From Paenibacillus sp. HW567 (GTDB lineage: Bacteria > Bacillota > Bacilli > Paenibacillales > Paenibacillaceae): DNA of 64,000 nucleotides. Every line of letters begins with the position of its first letter. Positions within the stretch are counted from its first letter, which is position 1. Shown one piece after another: positions 25,755 to 36,928 of the stretch. Location of the stretch: contig NZ_KB910518.1 in the NCBI RefSeq assembly GCF_000374185.1, positions 2,675,687-2,739,686 of the forward strand, written 5' to 3'. Under the pieces are notes generated by a model. The model did not search any database. It saw only the letters and a program-made list of their open reading frames with translations, and was not told the DNA's origin. A program made the position numbers and the translations under genes.

Positions 25755-26477
25755 TCAACCTTGCAGCGCATAATACTTCCATGTATTCTCGAAGGCGCGC
25801 CGGCTCTCCGGCCGGGCGTTCACACATTCATCGTCTGCTTCCAGCGGTTCAGCGGCGAGAATTTCGATATTGACCGGAACCGAAGGAAAGGTACTGCAAG
25901 GATCAAGCGGATTAGGGGTATTGGAAATCAGCAGCATGATATCCATTTCCGTGCGCAGCGTTACACTTGAACCCGCCGGACAATGTCCTTCTGCAAAATG
26001 AATATTCCCTGCCTCATCACAGAAGATTTTGGAGAACAGATTGATGGCCGGAGACAAATCTCTGACTGTCAGCCCATTGCGTACCAGTTCTACTGAGAAA
26101 TTATCCTGTCCGCTGCGGTATCGTTCATTGCGCACCTCCTGGTAGCGGCTTATTCCATATTTGGCTTCCGTTGCCGAACGCAAGGTATAACCGCCAATCG
26201 GATCATGCCAGCCCAGACTGTCCTGAACAATGCTGGCCATTGCTCTTCCGTTGTCGCTCATCAGCACATGGCCTTGAGTCAGATGGGCAGTGTGCTGCGC
26301 CTTTAAGGTATCCGGCATGTTGTAGCGTTCCGTTAAATCGTGCATGTTGTACAGAAGAAGCGAGACATTCGCCCCCTGCTCCAGTGCCGTGAAGCGGACC
26401 AGCTTCCCCTTTCCGATGCTGCCTGACCATTTGCCTCCCGGGGTCATCCGTTCACTCCAATATTGCTGCGATTTCAT
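25755..26477 (-). CDS. UAAP1 (DUF1989), carboxyguanidine deiminase subunit-like
   Basis: A 240-residue DUF1989-family protein: MTPGGKWSGSIGKGKLVRFT, NMHDLTERYNMPDTLKAQ, a His-containing GWHDPIGGY, and a terminal NPLDPCSTFPSVPVNIEIL. It differs from its neighbour UAAP2 but shares the fold, as in known heterodimers. GAGGAG precedes the ATG at 26477. The open frame continues upstream into the riboswitch terminator, which is not translated. It is the first gene after the leftward guanidine-I riboswitch. Confidence 0.88.
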   Translation of the reverse strand: MKSQQYWSERMTPGGKWSGSIGKGKLVRFTALEQGANVSLLLYNMHDLTERYNMPDTLKAQHTAHLTQGHVLMSDNGRAMASIVQDSLGWHDPIGGYTLRSATEAKYGISRYQEVRNERYRSGQDNFSVELVRNGLTVRDLSPAINLFSKIFCDEAGNIHFAEGHCPAGSSVTLRTEMDIMLLISNTPNPLDPCSTFPSVPVNIEILAAEPLEADDECVNARPESRRAFENTWKYYALQG

Positions 26478-26518
26478 CCCGCCCATCTCCTCTACTGTCT
26501 GTTTTATGGAAAAATAAA

Positions 26519-26560
26519 AGGGAGACATCACAAGACTTGGCGTCTTGATGATATCTCCCA
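26519..26560 (-). terminator. Riboswitch-controlled terminator of the carboxylase operon
   Basis: Read leftwards, GGGAGATATCATCAAGAC pairs with GTCTTGTGATGTCTCCC, followed by TTTTATTTTT. The 5' arm overlaps the 3' end of the aptamer, the geometry of a transcriptional ON switch. Confidence 0.85.
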
Positions 26561-26655
26561 GGTTTTTATCCTTCCGTGTCCGCTGGCCGCTCTGCGGCAA
26601 GCTGTCTACTCTCGGACCAGCCCCGGCACTGATACCGGCGGAACCCTAGTAAACT
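26553..26655 (-). ncRNA. Guanidine-I (ykkC) riboswitch, leftward copy
   Basis: The minus strand shows the conserved blocks of the guanidine-I aptamer in order: CTAGGGTTCCG, GGTCCGAGAG, ACACGG, and GGATAAAAACC-GGGAGA. The variable arm between the second and third blocks is a GC-rich hairpin. It is followed at once by the terminator. It controls UAAP1-UAAP2-carboxylase-allophanate hydrolase. Guanidine binding should stop terminator formation and switch the operon on. Confidence 0.93.
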
Positions 26656-26696
26656 ATAGATATTCAATTAGAATCACGCTTATCATTACGTCAGTT

Positions 26697-26726
26697 AATA
26701 TAACATTTACTTTTTAAATATGTCAA
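26697..26726 (-). promoter_or_regulatory. SigA-type promoter of the carboxylase operon
   Basis: Read leftwards: TTGACA (26726-26721), an 18-base spacer, and TATATT (26702-26697), about 40 bases before the aptamer. Confidence 0.65.
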
Positions 26727-26803
26727 ACAATTATTTAGAAAATGACATTATTCAACATTTTTCGGCATGTTTCAGTAAATTTTAAGTTTTTTTAAAGAAT
26801 AGC

Positions 26804-26833
26804 TTGTCAGATCAAAAAAGTATATGTTAGTAT
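26804..26833 (+). promoter_or_regulatory. SigA-type promoter of the transporter operon
   Basis: TTGTCA at 26804-26809, an 18-base spacer, and TAGTAT at 26828-26833, about 30 bases before the rightward aptamer. The region between the two promoters is AT-rich and holds no gene. Confidence 0.5.
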
Positions 26834-26860
26834 ACGTAACATAAATCGAATACCAAATAG

Positions 26861-26957
26861 TTTACTAGGGTTCCGCCTTAACGGGGTCAGGTCCGAGAGT
26901 AAACCACATGCTGCTTTTTGGGAGGCATGTGACACGGAGGGATAAAAACCCGGGAGA
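26861..26957 (+). ncRNA. Guanidine-I (ykkC) riboswitch, rightward copy
   Basis: The same conserved blocks are on the plus strand: CTAGGGTTCCG at 26865, GGTCCGAGAG at 26890, ACACGGAGGGATAAAAAC at 26932, and CCCGGGAGA. The variable arm CACATGC/GCATGTG is present. It controls the ABC importer operon. With the leftward copy it forms a back-to-back pair, each about 100 bases, with about 200 bases between the aptamers. Confidence 0.93.
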
Positions 26958-26985
26958 TTATTACCAAATAATCTCCCGGGTTTTT
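26949..26985 (+). terminator. Riboswitch-controlled terminator of the transporter operon
   Basis: CCCGGGAGATTAT and ATAATCTCCCGGG form a perfect stem with a short loop, then TTTTT. The 5' arm is shared with the aptamer. Confidence 0.9.
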
Positions 26986-27075
26986 CATTTTATGTGTTGA
27001 AAAATAATACAAGGAGGCAGCGGTTGGATTAAACGGATAGGACAGTAAACAATACATTATACGGAGGGTACCTAA

Positions 27076-28119
27076 ATGAAAAAAAATCAAAAGGGATTTT
27101 TTGCACTCGCCATGTCCACTCTGCTTTTTATCGCTGGCTGTGGAGGCGGAAATGTAAACAACGGTGCCGCTAACAATGTAGCAACAACGGCACCGACAGC
27201 CGAAGCCTCAAGTTCAGCCGCCCCGGCACCAGATGATGTGAACATTCGCTTTGGCTACAGCCCGTGGCTCGGTTCTGCCGGTGCGATTGTCGCCAACGAG
27301 AAGAAAATTTTTGCTGATAAAGGTGTAAACGTAGAATTTGTGCAAATGGAAGGCAACACGAAGGATGCGTTTATGTCGGGCAAGCTGGATGCGGTGGTGC
27401 AATCTCTGGACGCTGTGGTACAAATGAAAGCCGCTGAAGATCCGAAAGACCCGGTTCAGGTTATTGCCGTGATTGACCGCTCCAAAGGTGCGGATGGAAT
27501 TATTGCAAGCAAGGATGTCGCCACTCTGCAGGATCTCAAAGGCAAGGACGTTGCCGTATCCATCGGTTCAGTCGCCCACTTCCTGCTGCTGAATGCACTT
27601 CAGACGGTAAATATGAAGGAAAGCGACGTAAATATTGTCAACATGAACAACAACCTGGCCGGCTCCACCTTCATGGCAGGTAAAGTCGATGCTGCGGTTA
27701 CCTGGGAGCCTTACCTGTCTGAAGCCGCCGCCAAGGGCGGACATCTGCTCTATTCCACTGCGGACGCGCCGAACCTTATTGTCGATGCGCTGGTCGTTAA
27801 GAAAAGCATGATTGATGAGCACCCGGAAGCGCTGAAAGCAATGGTTGCTTCTTTTGATGAAGGGTTGAAGCTGTTCAGCACTACCGATGAAGGCAAAAAA
27901 ATTGTCGCTGATGCGCTCGGTATGGATGTTGCCGCTGTAGACAGTACAATTGCCACCCTGGATCTGACGACCTCCGAGGCTTCCAAAACGATGCTGGTGG
28001 ACAACAAACAGGAATGGGAAACCACGATGGGCGGCTTCTCCGCATTCTTTATGGACCAGAAGATCATCACCTCGCCAGTCGATCCTGCAGGCATCATCAA
28101 TACTTTTCTATATGAATAA
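27076..28119 (+). CDS. ABC importer substrate-binding lipoprotein (nitrate/taurine type)
   Basis: A 347-residue lipoprotein. The signal ends with LFIAGC (Cys22), then a low-complexity Ala/Asn/Thr/Pro linker, then an NMT1/SsuA-like domain starting NIRFGYSPWLGSAGAIVANEK. The middle has the typical LKGKDVAVSIGSVAHFLL and AAVTWEPYLSEAA. Under the guanidine-I riboswitch and with a permease and ATPase downstream, guanidine or a guanidine-derived compound is the likely ligand. An ACGGAGGG ribosome site precedes the start. Confidence 0.9.
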   Translation: MKKNQKGFFALAMSTLLFIAGCGGGNVNNGAANNVATTAPTAEASSSAAPAPDDVNIRFGYSPWLGSAGAIVANEKKIFADKGVNVEFVQMEGNTKDAFMSGKLDAVVQSLDAVVQMKAAEDPKDPVQVIAVIDRSKGADGIIASKDVATLQDLKGKDVAVSIGSVAHFLLLNALQTVNMKESDVNIVNMNNNLAGSTFMAGKVDAAVTWEPYLSEAAAKGGHLLYSTADAPNLIVDALVVKKSMIDEHPEALKAMVASFDEGLKLFSTTDEGKKIVADALGMDVAAVDSTIATLDLTTSEASKTMLVDNKQEWETTMGGFSAFFMDQKIITSPVDPAGIINTFLYE

Positions 28120-28135
28120 AAAAGGAGAATGAACA

Positions 28136-28741
28136 ATGGAAAAAGAATCGCGTAAAATCATCGGAAATCCCGCCCTGCTGCTAGTTGATCCGCAAAAAGG
28201 AATTTATAAATCTCCCGCCAAGGATGTGGAAGCGTCCGTGGTAGCGCTGGAGCGTGTGCTAAAGGCTGCCCGGGAAGCCGGCATGCCGGTCATCTTCTTC
28301 CAGGAAATTCACCGCAAGGAAATGGTGGATTATGGACGGGAGCTGGACGGAAACGAGAACATCCATTGTCTTGAAGGCTCGGAGTATATCGACATTATTG
28401 AACGTCTGCAGCCCATTGATGGTGAGTTCACGAATATGAAGCGCCGCTACAGTTGCTTTTTCGGAACAGACCTGGACATTCTGCTGCGCGGGCTGAACAT
28501 TCAAACGCTGATCATGGGCGGCTATTACACCGATGTCTGCGTACATTACACGGCAGTGGATGCCCATCAGCATGATTATTATATCCGCGTCGTTCATGAC
28601 GGCTGTCGTGGCTCCAGTGATGAAGCACACGAAGCGTCCCTCAAGGCCATGACTTATCTGCAGCACGCATCCCGCACGAATTCCGATGAAATGGTTCCTT
28701 TAATTGAAGCTTGGGGCAAGGAGAAACAAGCATCCGTATAA
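28136..28741 (+). CDS. Isochorismatase-like cysteine hydrolase
   Basis: A 201-residue cysteine hydrolase. The family triad is visible: Asp in ALLLVDPQKG (D19), Lys in NMKRRYSCFFGTDLD, and Cys in GGYYTDVCVHYTAVDA. Members cleave amides such as biuret, triuret, nicotinamide and N-carbamoyl compounds. It sits between the binding protein and permease genes of a guanidine-controlled operon, beside an allophanate-degrading pathway. A biuret- or triuret-type amidohydrolase would fit, because biuret hydrolase yields allophanate. That is a hypothesis; motifs cannot distinguish it from other amidases. An AAGGAGAA ribosome site precedes the ATG. Confidence 0.87.
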   Translation: MEKESRKIIGNPALLLVDPQKGIYKSPAKDVEASVVALERVLKAAREAGMPVIFFQEIHRKEMVDYGRELDGNENIHCLEGSEYIDIIERLQPIDGEFTNMKRRYSCFFGTDLDILLRGLNIQTLIMGGYYTDVCVHYTAVDAHQHDYYIRVVHDGCRGSSDEAHEASLKAMTYLQHASRTNSDEMVPLIEAWGKEKQASV

Positions 28742-28802
28742 TACGGGTGCTTGTCAACCAATAGTAATCCGCAAGGCCGCTTAACGGAGGGAGAGCTTTT
28801 AG

Positions 28803-29609
28803 ATGAAGAAAAAGAACAATAGGCAACTGTTCAAAATTCGCGGTGAAATCAGCCGCAAGGCATATTTGATCACTGTATTCGCAACATTTGCCGCGATACT
28901 CGCGTTTTGGAGCCTGCTCAGCTATGGAAATATGGTCAGTGCAACCTTTTTGCCTTCTCCAGGAAAAGTATGGCAGTCCTTCACCACGAATCTGCAAGAT
29001 GCGGATTTCTGGGGGTATGTCGGAATTAGCGCCTACCGTGTACTGATGGGCTATCTGCTGACCTGTCTGCTCGCTATTCCGCTCGGCATTCTGGCGGGAA
29101 CGTTCAAGATTTTCGAGGCCATCATCGTACCTGTAACCGAATTTATCCGCTACATGCCGGCCACAGCCTTCATTCCGTTAATTATTGTATGGATTGGACT
29201 GGGGGAATCCGCCAAAATATCAGTGATCTTCGTCGGCTGCTTCTTCCAGATGGTACTCATGGTCGCTGATAATGCCAAATCTGTCTCCGGCGATCTGCTT
29301 CAGGCTTCCTATACACTGGGTGCAAGCAAAATTCAAGTGCTCCGCAAGGTGCTGCTCCCTGCATTGCTGCCGGATCTGATGAACTCCATGCGCCTGATCA
29401 TGGGCTGGGCCTGGTCCTACCTGGTAGCGGCTGAACTGTTCGCTGCAAGCTCGGGGCTTGGATTCATGATTATACGTGCACAGCGCTATATGCAGACTGA
29501 GACTATTTTCATGGCGATTCTCATCATCGGGCTGCTGGGGCTCCTTATTGACCGGCTGTTCGCACTGCTTAACAAGAAGCTGTTCCCTTGGGCTGAAGGA
29601 GGACGATAA
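28803..29609 (+). CDS. ABC importer permease (nitrate/taurine type)
   Basis: A 268-residue inner-membrane protein with about six segments. The permease loop that contacts the ATPase is LLQASYTLGASKIQVLRKVLLPALLP near residues 165-190. A conserved FLPSPGKVWQSF precedes the second segment. It works with the binding protein and the ATPase. The gap before it (28742-28802) contains only a GGAGGGAG ribosome site. Confidence 0.9.
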   Translation: MKKKNNRQLFKIRGEISRKAYLITVFATFAAILAFWSLLSYGNMVSATFLPSPGKVWQSFTTNLQDADFWGYVGISAYRVLMGYLLTCLLAIPLGILAGTFKIFEAIIVPVTEFIRYMPATAFIPLIIVWIGLGESAKISVIFVGCFFQMVLMVADNAKSVSGDLLQASYTLGASKIQVLRKVLLPALLPDLMNSMRLIMGWAWSYLVAAELFAASSGLGFMIIRAQRYMQTETIFMAILIIGLLGLLIDRLFALLNKKLFPWAEGGR

Positions 29610-29610
29610 G

Positions 29611-30429
29611 ATGAGTACAAACTACAGCAACATGGTTTCCGGTTACTCCGCCGCTTCGGGTGAATCCAAAAAACGCAAAATCGTAGTCAATGCTTTATCC
29701 AAAAGCTATGAAACGAAAAAGGAACGTTTTCTGGCCCTGGATCAAGTGAACGCACATATTTATGAAAATGAGTTCGTGACCCTTGTCGGCCCTTCCGGCT
29801 GCGGAAAATCCACCATGCTGCGGATCTTGGCCGGACTTGAAGATGCGTCCTCGGGAACGGCCTCCATCTCCGGCAGAACGATTGAAGGACCCGGGGCAGA
29901 CCGGGGGGTTGTTTTTCAATCCTATACCCTCTTCCCCTGGCTGACTGTCCGTGACAACATTGAGTTCGGCCTTGAGCTAAAGAACGTTCCGCGCAAGCAG
30001 CGCAGAGAAGTCTCGGATAAATATCTGGAGCTGGTGAACCTTGTGAATTTCGGGGATACCTATCCCAAACAGTTATCCGGCGGGATGAAGCAACGGGTGG
30101 CGATTGCCAGAGCGCTGGCCAATTCCCCGGAAATGCTGCTGATGGACGAGCCTTTTGCCGCACTTGACGCTCAAACGCGGGGAGACATGCAGGAGCTGCT
30201 GCTGAATATTCAGAAGCATGAAAAAGCCACCATTCTCTTCATCACCCACGATATCGAGGAAGCAATCTTCCTGTCGGAACGGCTCTATGTAATGAAAAGC
30301 CGGCCCGGCCGCATTGTCCGGGAGATTGAAATACCAGCCGACATGCGCCAGAATAAGGAACTTAAGGACTCGGAGCCGTTCATTGCACTCAAGAAGGAAA
30401 TCGTTGATCTGCTTCACTCCAAGGAATAA
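29611..30429 (+). CDS. ABC importer ATPase (nitrate/taurine type)
   Basis: A 272-residue ATPase. Walker A GPSGCGKST, a Q-loop in VVFQSYTLFPW, signature LSGGMKQRVAIARA, Walker B LLMDEPFAALD, and H-loop FITHD are all intact. The start at 29611 is one base after the permease stop and has GGAGG upstream; the longer frame overlaps the permease gene. The N-terminal ~25 residues are a Ser-rich extension. It completes the importer. Confidence 0.92.
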   Translation: MSTNYSNMVSGYSAASGESKKRKIVVNALSKSYETKKERFLALDQVNAHIYENEFVTLVGPSGCGKSTMLRILAGLEDASSGTASISGRTIEGPGADRGVVFQSYTLFPWLTVRDNIEFGLELKNVPRKQRREVSDKYLELVNLVNFGDTYPKQLSGGMKQRVAIARALANSPEMLLMDEPFAALDAQTRGDMQELLLNIQKHEKATILFITHDIEEAIFLSERLYVMKSRPGRIVREIEIPADMRQNKELKDSEPFIALKKEIVDLLHSKE

Positions 30430-30478
30430 ATATTATACGCGAAGCCGGGTCTACAGCCCTGTGCGGATTGGAGGCATT

Positions 30479-31264
30479 ATGGCAGCTACTGCAGTCAAAA
30501 AATTATATGTCCTGCTGTGCGGGTTCGAGGTCCTCCCATTGGGAGTCTCCATCCGGGGCAGCGATAACCGTATTATTGTTGCAGAGCCGATCTGTGCTTA
30601 TCTTGCGGAAACGGAAATTGGCTGGGTCCTGTTCGATACAGGCATCGACGCTTCACGAATCCATGATCCGGTTCTGGCCCAAACCTATTATATCGACCGG
30701 GGCTGGACTACGCTACCTGTCGTGCATCCCGCTCATTCTCTGACCGGGCAGCTCGAGGAGATTGGAGTACGCCCGGAAGACATTCATCAGGTTGTACTGT
30801 CCCATATGCATGTCGATCATACCGGCTATCTCAAGCTGTTCCGCCACGCGAAAATTATCGCCCAGCGGGCAGAACATCATTATGCTCTGCACACACCGCC
30901 TGAGCTGGGAAATATCATAGAGGATTACAATCTTCCAGAGCTGGACTGGCAGCTCATTGAAGGAGACTGCGAGCTGATGCCGGGCATCCAGCTCATCTCC
31001 ACACCCGGGCATACGCCGGGGCATCAGTCTGCACTCATCTCTCTGCCAAGCGGGACCCGCCTTGTGCTCACCTTCGACGCGGGAGACTTCCTGCAGAATT
31101 TCGAGCAGAATCTGCTCCCCGGCTCTGCAAGTGATGACGCACAGGCCCTGGCTTCCATCCTGCGGCTGAAGCAGCTTGCCGGAGAACCCGGCAGTATGCT
31201 GTTCCCGCTGCATGATCCGGGTTTTATCCAGACCGCAAAGCTGGCACCGCTCTATTATGATTGA
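30479..31264 (+). CDS. Metallo-beta-lactamase-fold hydrolase, lactonase-like
   Basis: A 261-residue MBL-fold protein. The metal motif SHMHVDHTG (HxHxDH), HTPGHQSAL, FDAGDF and LHDPGF are the two-zinc ligands. The overall pattern resembles AiiA/AttM-type N-acyl homoserine lactonases. The start at 30479 has GGAGG upstream and excludes 55 codons overlapping the ATPase gene. Within a guanidine operon, its substrate is unclear: a cyclic urea, lactone or lactam is conceivable. Confidence 0.85.
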   Translation: MAATAVKKLYVLLCGFEVLPLGVSIRGSDNRIIVAEPICAYLAETEIGWVLFDTGIDASRIHDPVLAQTYYIDRGWTTLPVVHPAHSLTGQLEEIGVRPEDIHQVVLSHMHVDHTGYLKLFRHAKIIAQRAEHHYALHTPPELGNIIEDYNLPELDWQLIEGDCELMPGIQLISTPGHTPGHQSALISLPSGTRLVLTFDAGDFLQNFEQNLLPGSASDDAQALASILRLKQLAGEPGSMLFPLHDPGFIQTAKLAPLYYD

Positions 31265-31287
31265 AATCTGCAAGGAGATGTAACGCA

Positions 31288-32706
31288 TTGAAATCCACAT
31301 CCAAGCAGGCCGCCTCCGTCCCGCTGGCGCCTATTATGATTGCTGTCTTCTGCAGTGTATTTATCTCGAATCTCAATACAAGCACGGTCAATCTTGCCGT
31401 ACCAACGCTGATGAAGGTGTTTCATTCCGAAATGGCAATTATCCAGTGGGCACTTACGGGGTATATGATGGCTATCGGCATCGGCTCACCGCTCGCCGGT
31501 TTCCTGATTTCCAGATTCGGCACGAAGAAGGTTTATGCAGCTACATTAATTGGCTTTTCCTTCGCCTCTCTGCTCTGCTCCTTGGCCTGGAATCCCCTGT
31601 TCCTGATTGCTGCAAGAGTGTTTCAAGGGGGCTGCGCCGGACTGATGCTGCCCGTCACGCTTACTCTGCTCTACCGGACGGTTGAGCGCAAGCAGCAGCC
31701 AATGGCTGTCAGTCTCTGGGAGGCAGCCGGTTGGCTGGGTCCGGCACTCGGCCCTGCCGTCTCCGGCCTTTGTCTCCAGTTCTTAAGCTGGCGGTGGCTG
31801 TTCCTGCTGAATCTGCCGCTGCTCCTGCTGTCTGTTTTCCTCGTTCTCCGCTATGTACCCGCAAGTCCGGGAGATTCAAGCATGCGGCTGGACAAGCTCA
31901 GTGCTGTATTATCCAGCACCGGAAGCTTCACTGTGCTCTTTGCCTTCAGCAGAGCCTCCGCCTGGGGCCTTCTGGACAGCAAAACCTTGCTGCTGCTCGC
32001 GGCTGGAATCCTGCTGCTGATTCTCTTCGTCAGACGGCAACTGGGAGCGAGTACTCCGCTGCTCGAATTCCGCGTATTTCGTAACCGCACATACGCGATA
32101 AGCGTTCTGCTGCTCGGACTGATCAATGCCGCATTGTTCGCGGCGGTCTACTTCGTGCCCTATTTTCTGCAGACGGCCAAGGGGGTCCCTGCTGCCAGCA
32201 CCGGGCTTGTGATGCTGCCTTCTTCTGTAGTGATGGTGCTCCTGCTCCCCTTGGTAGGCAAGCTCTATTCCCGGCTGGGGCCGATGAAGCTGGCGTCCGC
32301 AGGGATTTCTCTGATGGTGCTTGGCACCTGGATGCTCTCGCGTATGACGGTGGATACAGCTAATGCCGAAGTGATCCTGTGGACGGTTACCCGAAATATC
32401 GGGATCGCCTTCTCGTCGATGCCGCTGATGAATGCAGGGCTGTCCGGTTTGTCCGACAACCTGATCGGATACGCCACTTCGATGACAAGCTGGTTCCGCC
32501 AATGCATGGGTTCGCTTTCTATTGCAATCTTCACTGCGTTCTACACCTGGAGAACAGTCATTTATTCCTCAGACGGAACGGCAACGGTGAATAGCTCTGA
32601 AGCTGTAGTCTACGGTGTGCAGCAGGTATTTATGCTGGTAGCCATACTGCTTGTCTGCATGCTGCCGCTGGTGCTGACCTTCCGCAAATCGGGCAAGACC
32701 TCCTGA
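31288..32706 (+). CDS. MFS exporter, DHA2 (EmrB/QacA) type
   Basis: About 472 residues with 13-14 membrane segments. Early motifs TVNLAVPTL and IQWALTGYMMAIGIGSPLAGFLISRFGTKK, and the later WEAAGWLGPALGPAVSG, identify the DHA2 drug:proton antiporter family. The start is a TTG at 31288 with AAGGAG before it; the upstream in-frame TTG overlaps the MBL gene stop. As last gene of the riboswitch operon it could export guanidinium or a by-product, which is inference from position only. Confidence 0.87.
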   Translation: MKSTSKQAASVPLAPIMIAVFCSVFISNLNTSTVNLAVPTLMKVFHSEMAIIQWALTGYMMAIGIGSPLAGFLISRFGTKKVYAATLIGFSFASLLCSLAWNPLFLIAARVFQGGCAGLMLPVTLTLLYRTVERKQQPMAVSLWEAAGWLGPALGPAVSGLCLQFLSWRWLFLLNLPLLLLSVFLVLRYVPASPGDSSMRLDKLSAVLSSTGSFTVLFAFSRASAWGLLDSKTLLLLAAGILLLILFVRRQLGASTPLLEFRVFRNRTYAISVLLLGLINAALFAAVYFVPYFLQTAKGVPAASTGLVMLPSSVVMVLLLPLVGKLYSRLGPMKLASAGISLMVLGTWMLSRMTVDTANAEVILWTVTRNIGIAFSSMPLMNAGLSGLSDNLIGYATSMTSWFRQCMGSLSIAIFTAFYTWRTVIYSSDGTATVNSSEAVVYGVQQVFMLVAILLVCMLPLVLTFRKSGKTS

Positions 32707-32733
32707 CAACATTGCTCCCTGCTATAAAATAAG

Positions 32734-32778
32734 AAGGGCTGGCTCATTCGTAGATAAATCTACTGTGAGCCAGCCCTT
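32734..32778. terminator. Terminator between converging MFS and AraC genes
   Basis: AAGGGCTGGCTCA and TGAGCCAGCCCTT form a perfect 13-bp stem, with T and A runs at the ends. Confidence 0.88.
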
Positions 32779-32798
32779 TGTCAACCATAGACCACAAC

Positions 32799-33620
32799 TT
32801 AAGCCAGGCCATGCAACTGCTTGAACTCCTCCGGCTTCATTCCGGTCACCCGTTTGAACACCGCACAAAAGTAGCTGGTATTCTCGAATCCGGCCTGCTC
32901 TGCAATCTCATATATCTTCTTTTCTCTGCCGCTGAACATGAGCTGCTTGCTCCGGTTAATCCGCTGTTTGTTAATATAGGTTACAGGCCGCTCATGCATC
33001 GTCCTCCTGAACAAGCGGCACAAATATTGCGGCGAAACGGATGCCACGTCGGCTAATTCCTTCAGTGCCAGCGGCCGGTGCAGATTAAGCTCAATATGCT
33101 GGAGCACCGGCTTGATGCGTTCCATCTCATCCTTCTCATTTGCAGGGGCCGACAGCAAGTGTTTGAGGTCAAGCAGCAGTGCATAGAGCAGCTTGGACCG
33201 TTCCAGATTCTCCTCCAGGTCGTTGCCGTTTGGCATCAGCAGCATTTTCTCCAGAGGCTTCATCAATTGGTGATCGCTGAGCCTTCCCAGACCGGACTCC
33301 CGGATTCCGGCATACAGCAGCATCCCTCCTGCTTCCCTGCCACTGAAGGAGACCCATGACAGCTTCCAATGCTGGCTGATGGGAGCGTAAGCATGCTTAA
33401 TATCCGGGAACAGAAAGAACACATCGCCCGGCTCCACAATGTACCGTTTATCCCCTAAGATCAGTTCCCCTTTGCCTTCCAGTACCTGATGAAGCTGATA
33501 ATCCGGAAAGCCGGCAGGCCGCTCCATTTCAGGCTGATGCTCCCAGAATCCGATGGTTGTCACATATAGCGGGAGTAACGAAATTTCCTCCGTCTCACAA
33601 AAGATCAGTTTGCTCTCCAT
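32799..33620 (-). CDS. AraC-family regulator beside the beta-galactosidase gene
   Basis: A 273-residue protein with a cupin-like N-terminus (DYQLHQVLEGKGELILGDKRYIVEPGDVFFLFPDIKHAY) and two helix-turn-helix units (ALKELADVASVSPQYLCRLFRRTM; KIYEIAEQAGFENTSYFCAVFKRVTG). It is divergent from the GH2 gene, with a 107-base AT-rich gap holding the promoters. It is probably a galactoside-responsive activator of that gene. Confidence 0.9.
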   Translation of the reverse strand: MESKLIFCETEEISLLPLYVTTIGFWEHQPEMERPAGFPDYQLHQVLEGKGELILGDKRYIVEPGDVFFLFPDIKHAYAPISQHWKLSWVSFSGREAGGMLLYAGIRESGLGRLSDHQLMKPLEKMLLMPNGNDLEENLERSKLLYALLLDLKHLLSAPANEKDEMERIKPVLQHIELNLHRPLALKELADVASVSPQYLCRLFRRTMHERPVTYINKQRINRSKQLMFSGREKKIYEIAEQAGFENTSYFCAVFKRVTGMKPEEFKQLHGLA

Positions 33621-33715
33621 GTCCGGTCTCCAGTTTCATATTTTGATATGTGTGCGAATATTTTACTATATCTCTTGCAATGTCTCCAATTTATAATATG
33701 AATATCATAACATAA

Positions 33716-36841
<3,126 letters not shown>

Positions 36842-36844
36842 TTT

Positions 36845-36888
36845 AAAAGGCGCGATCACCGGCATGAAGCTGGAGGTCGCGCCTTTTT
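36845..36888. terminator. Bidirectional terminator
   Basis: AAAAGGCGCGA and TCGCGCCTTTTT, a GC-rich stem with A and T ends, between the converging beta-galactosidase and sugar kinase genes. Confidence 0.88.
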
Positions 36889-36928
36889 CTCACTGAAACG
36901 GATACCGTCCTTATACGGACGGCTGCCG

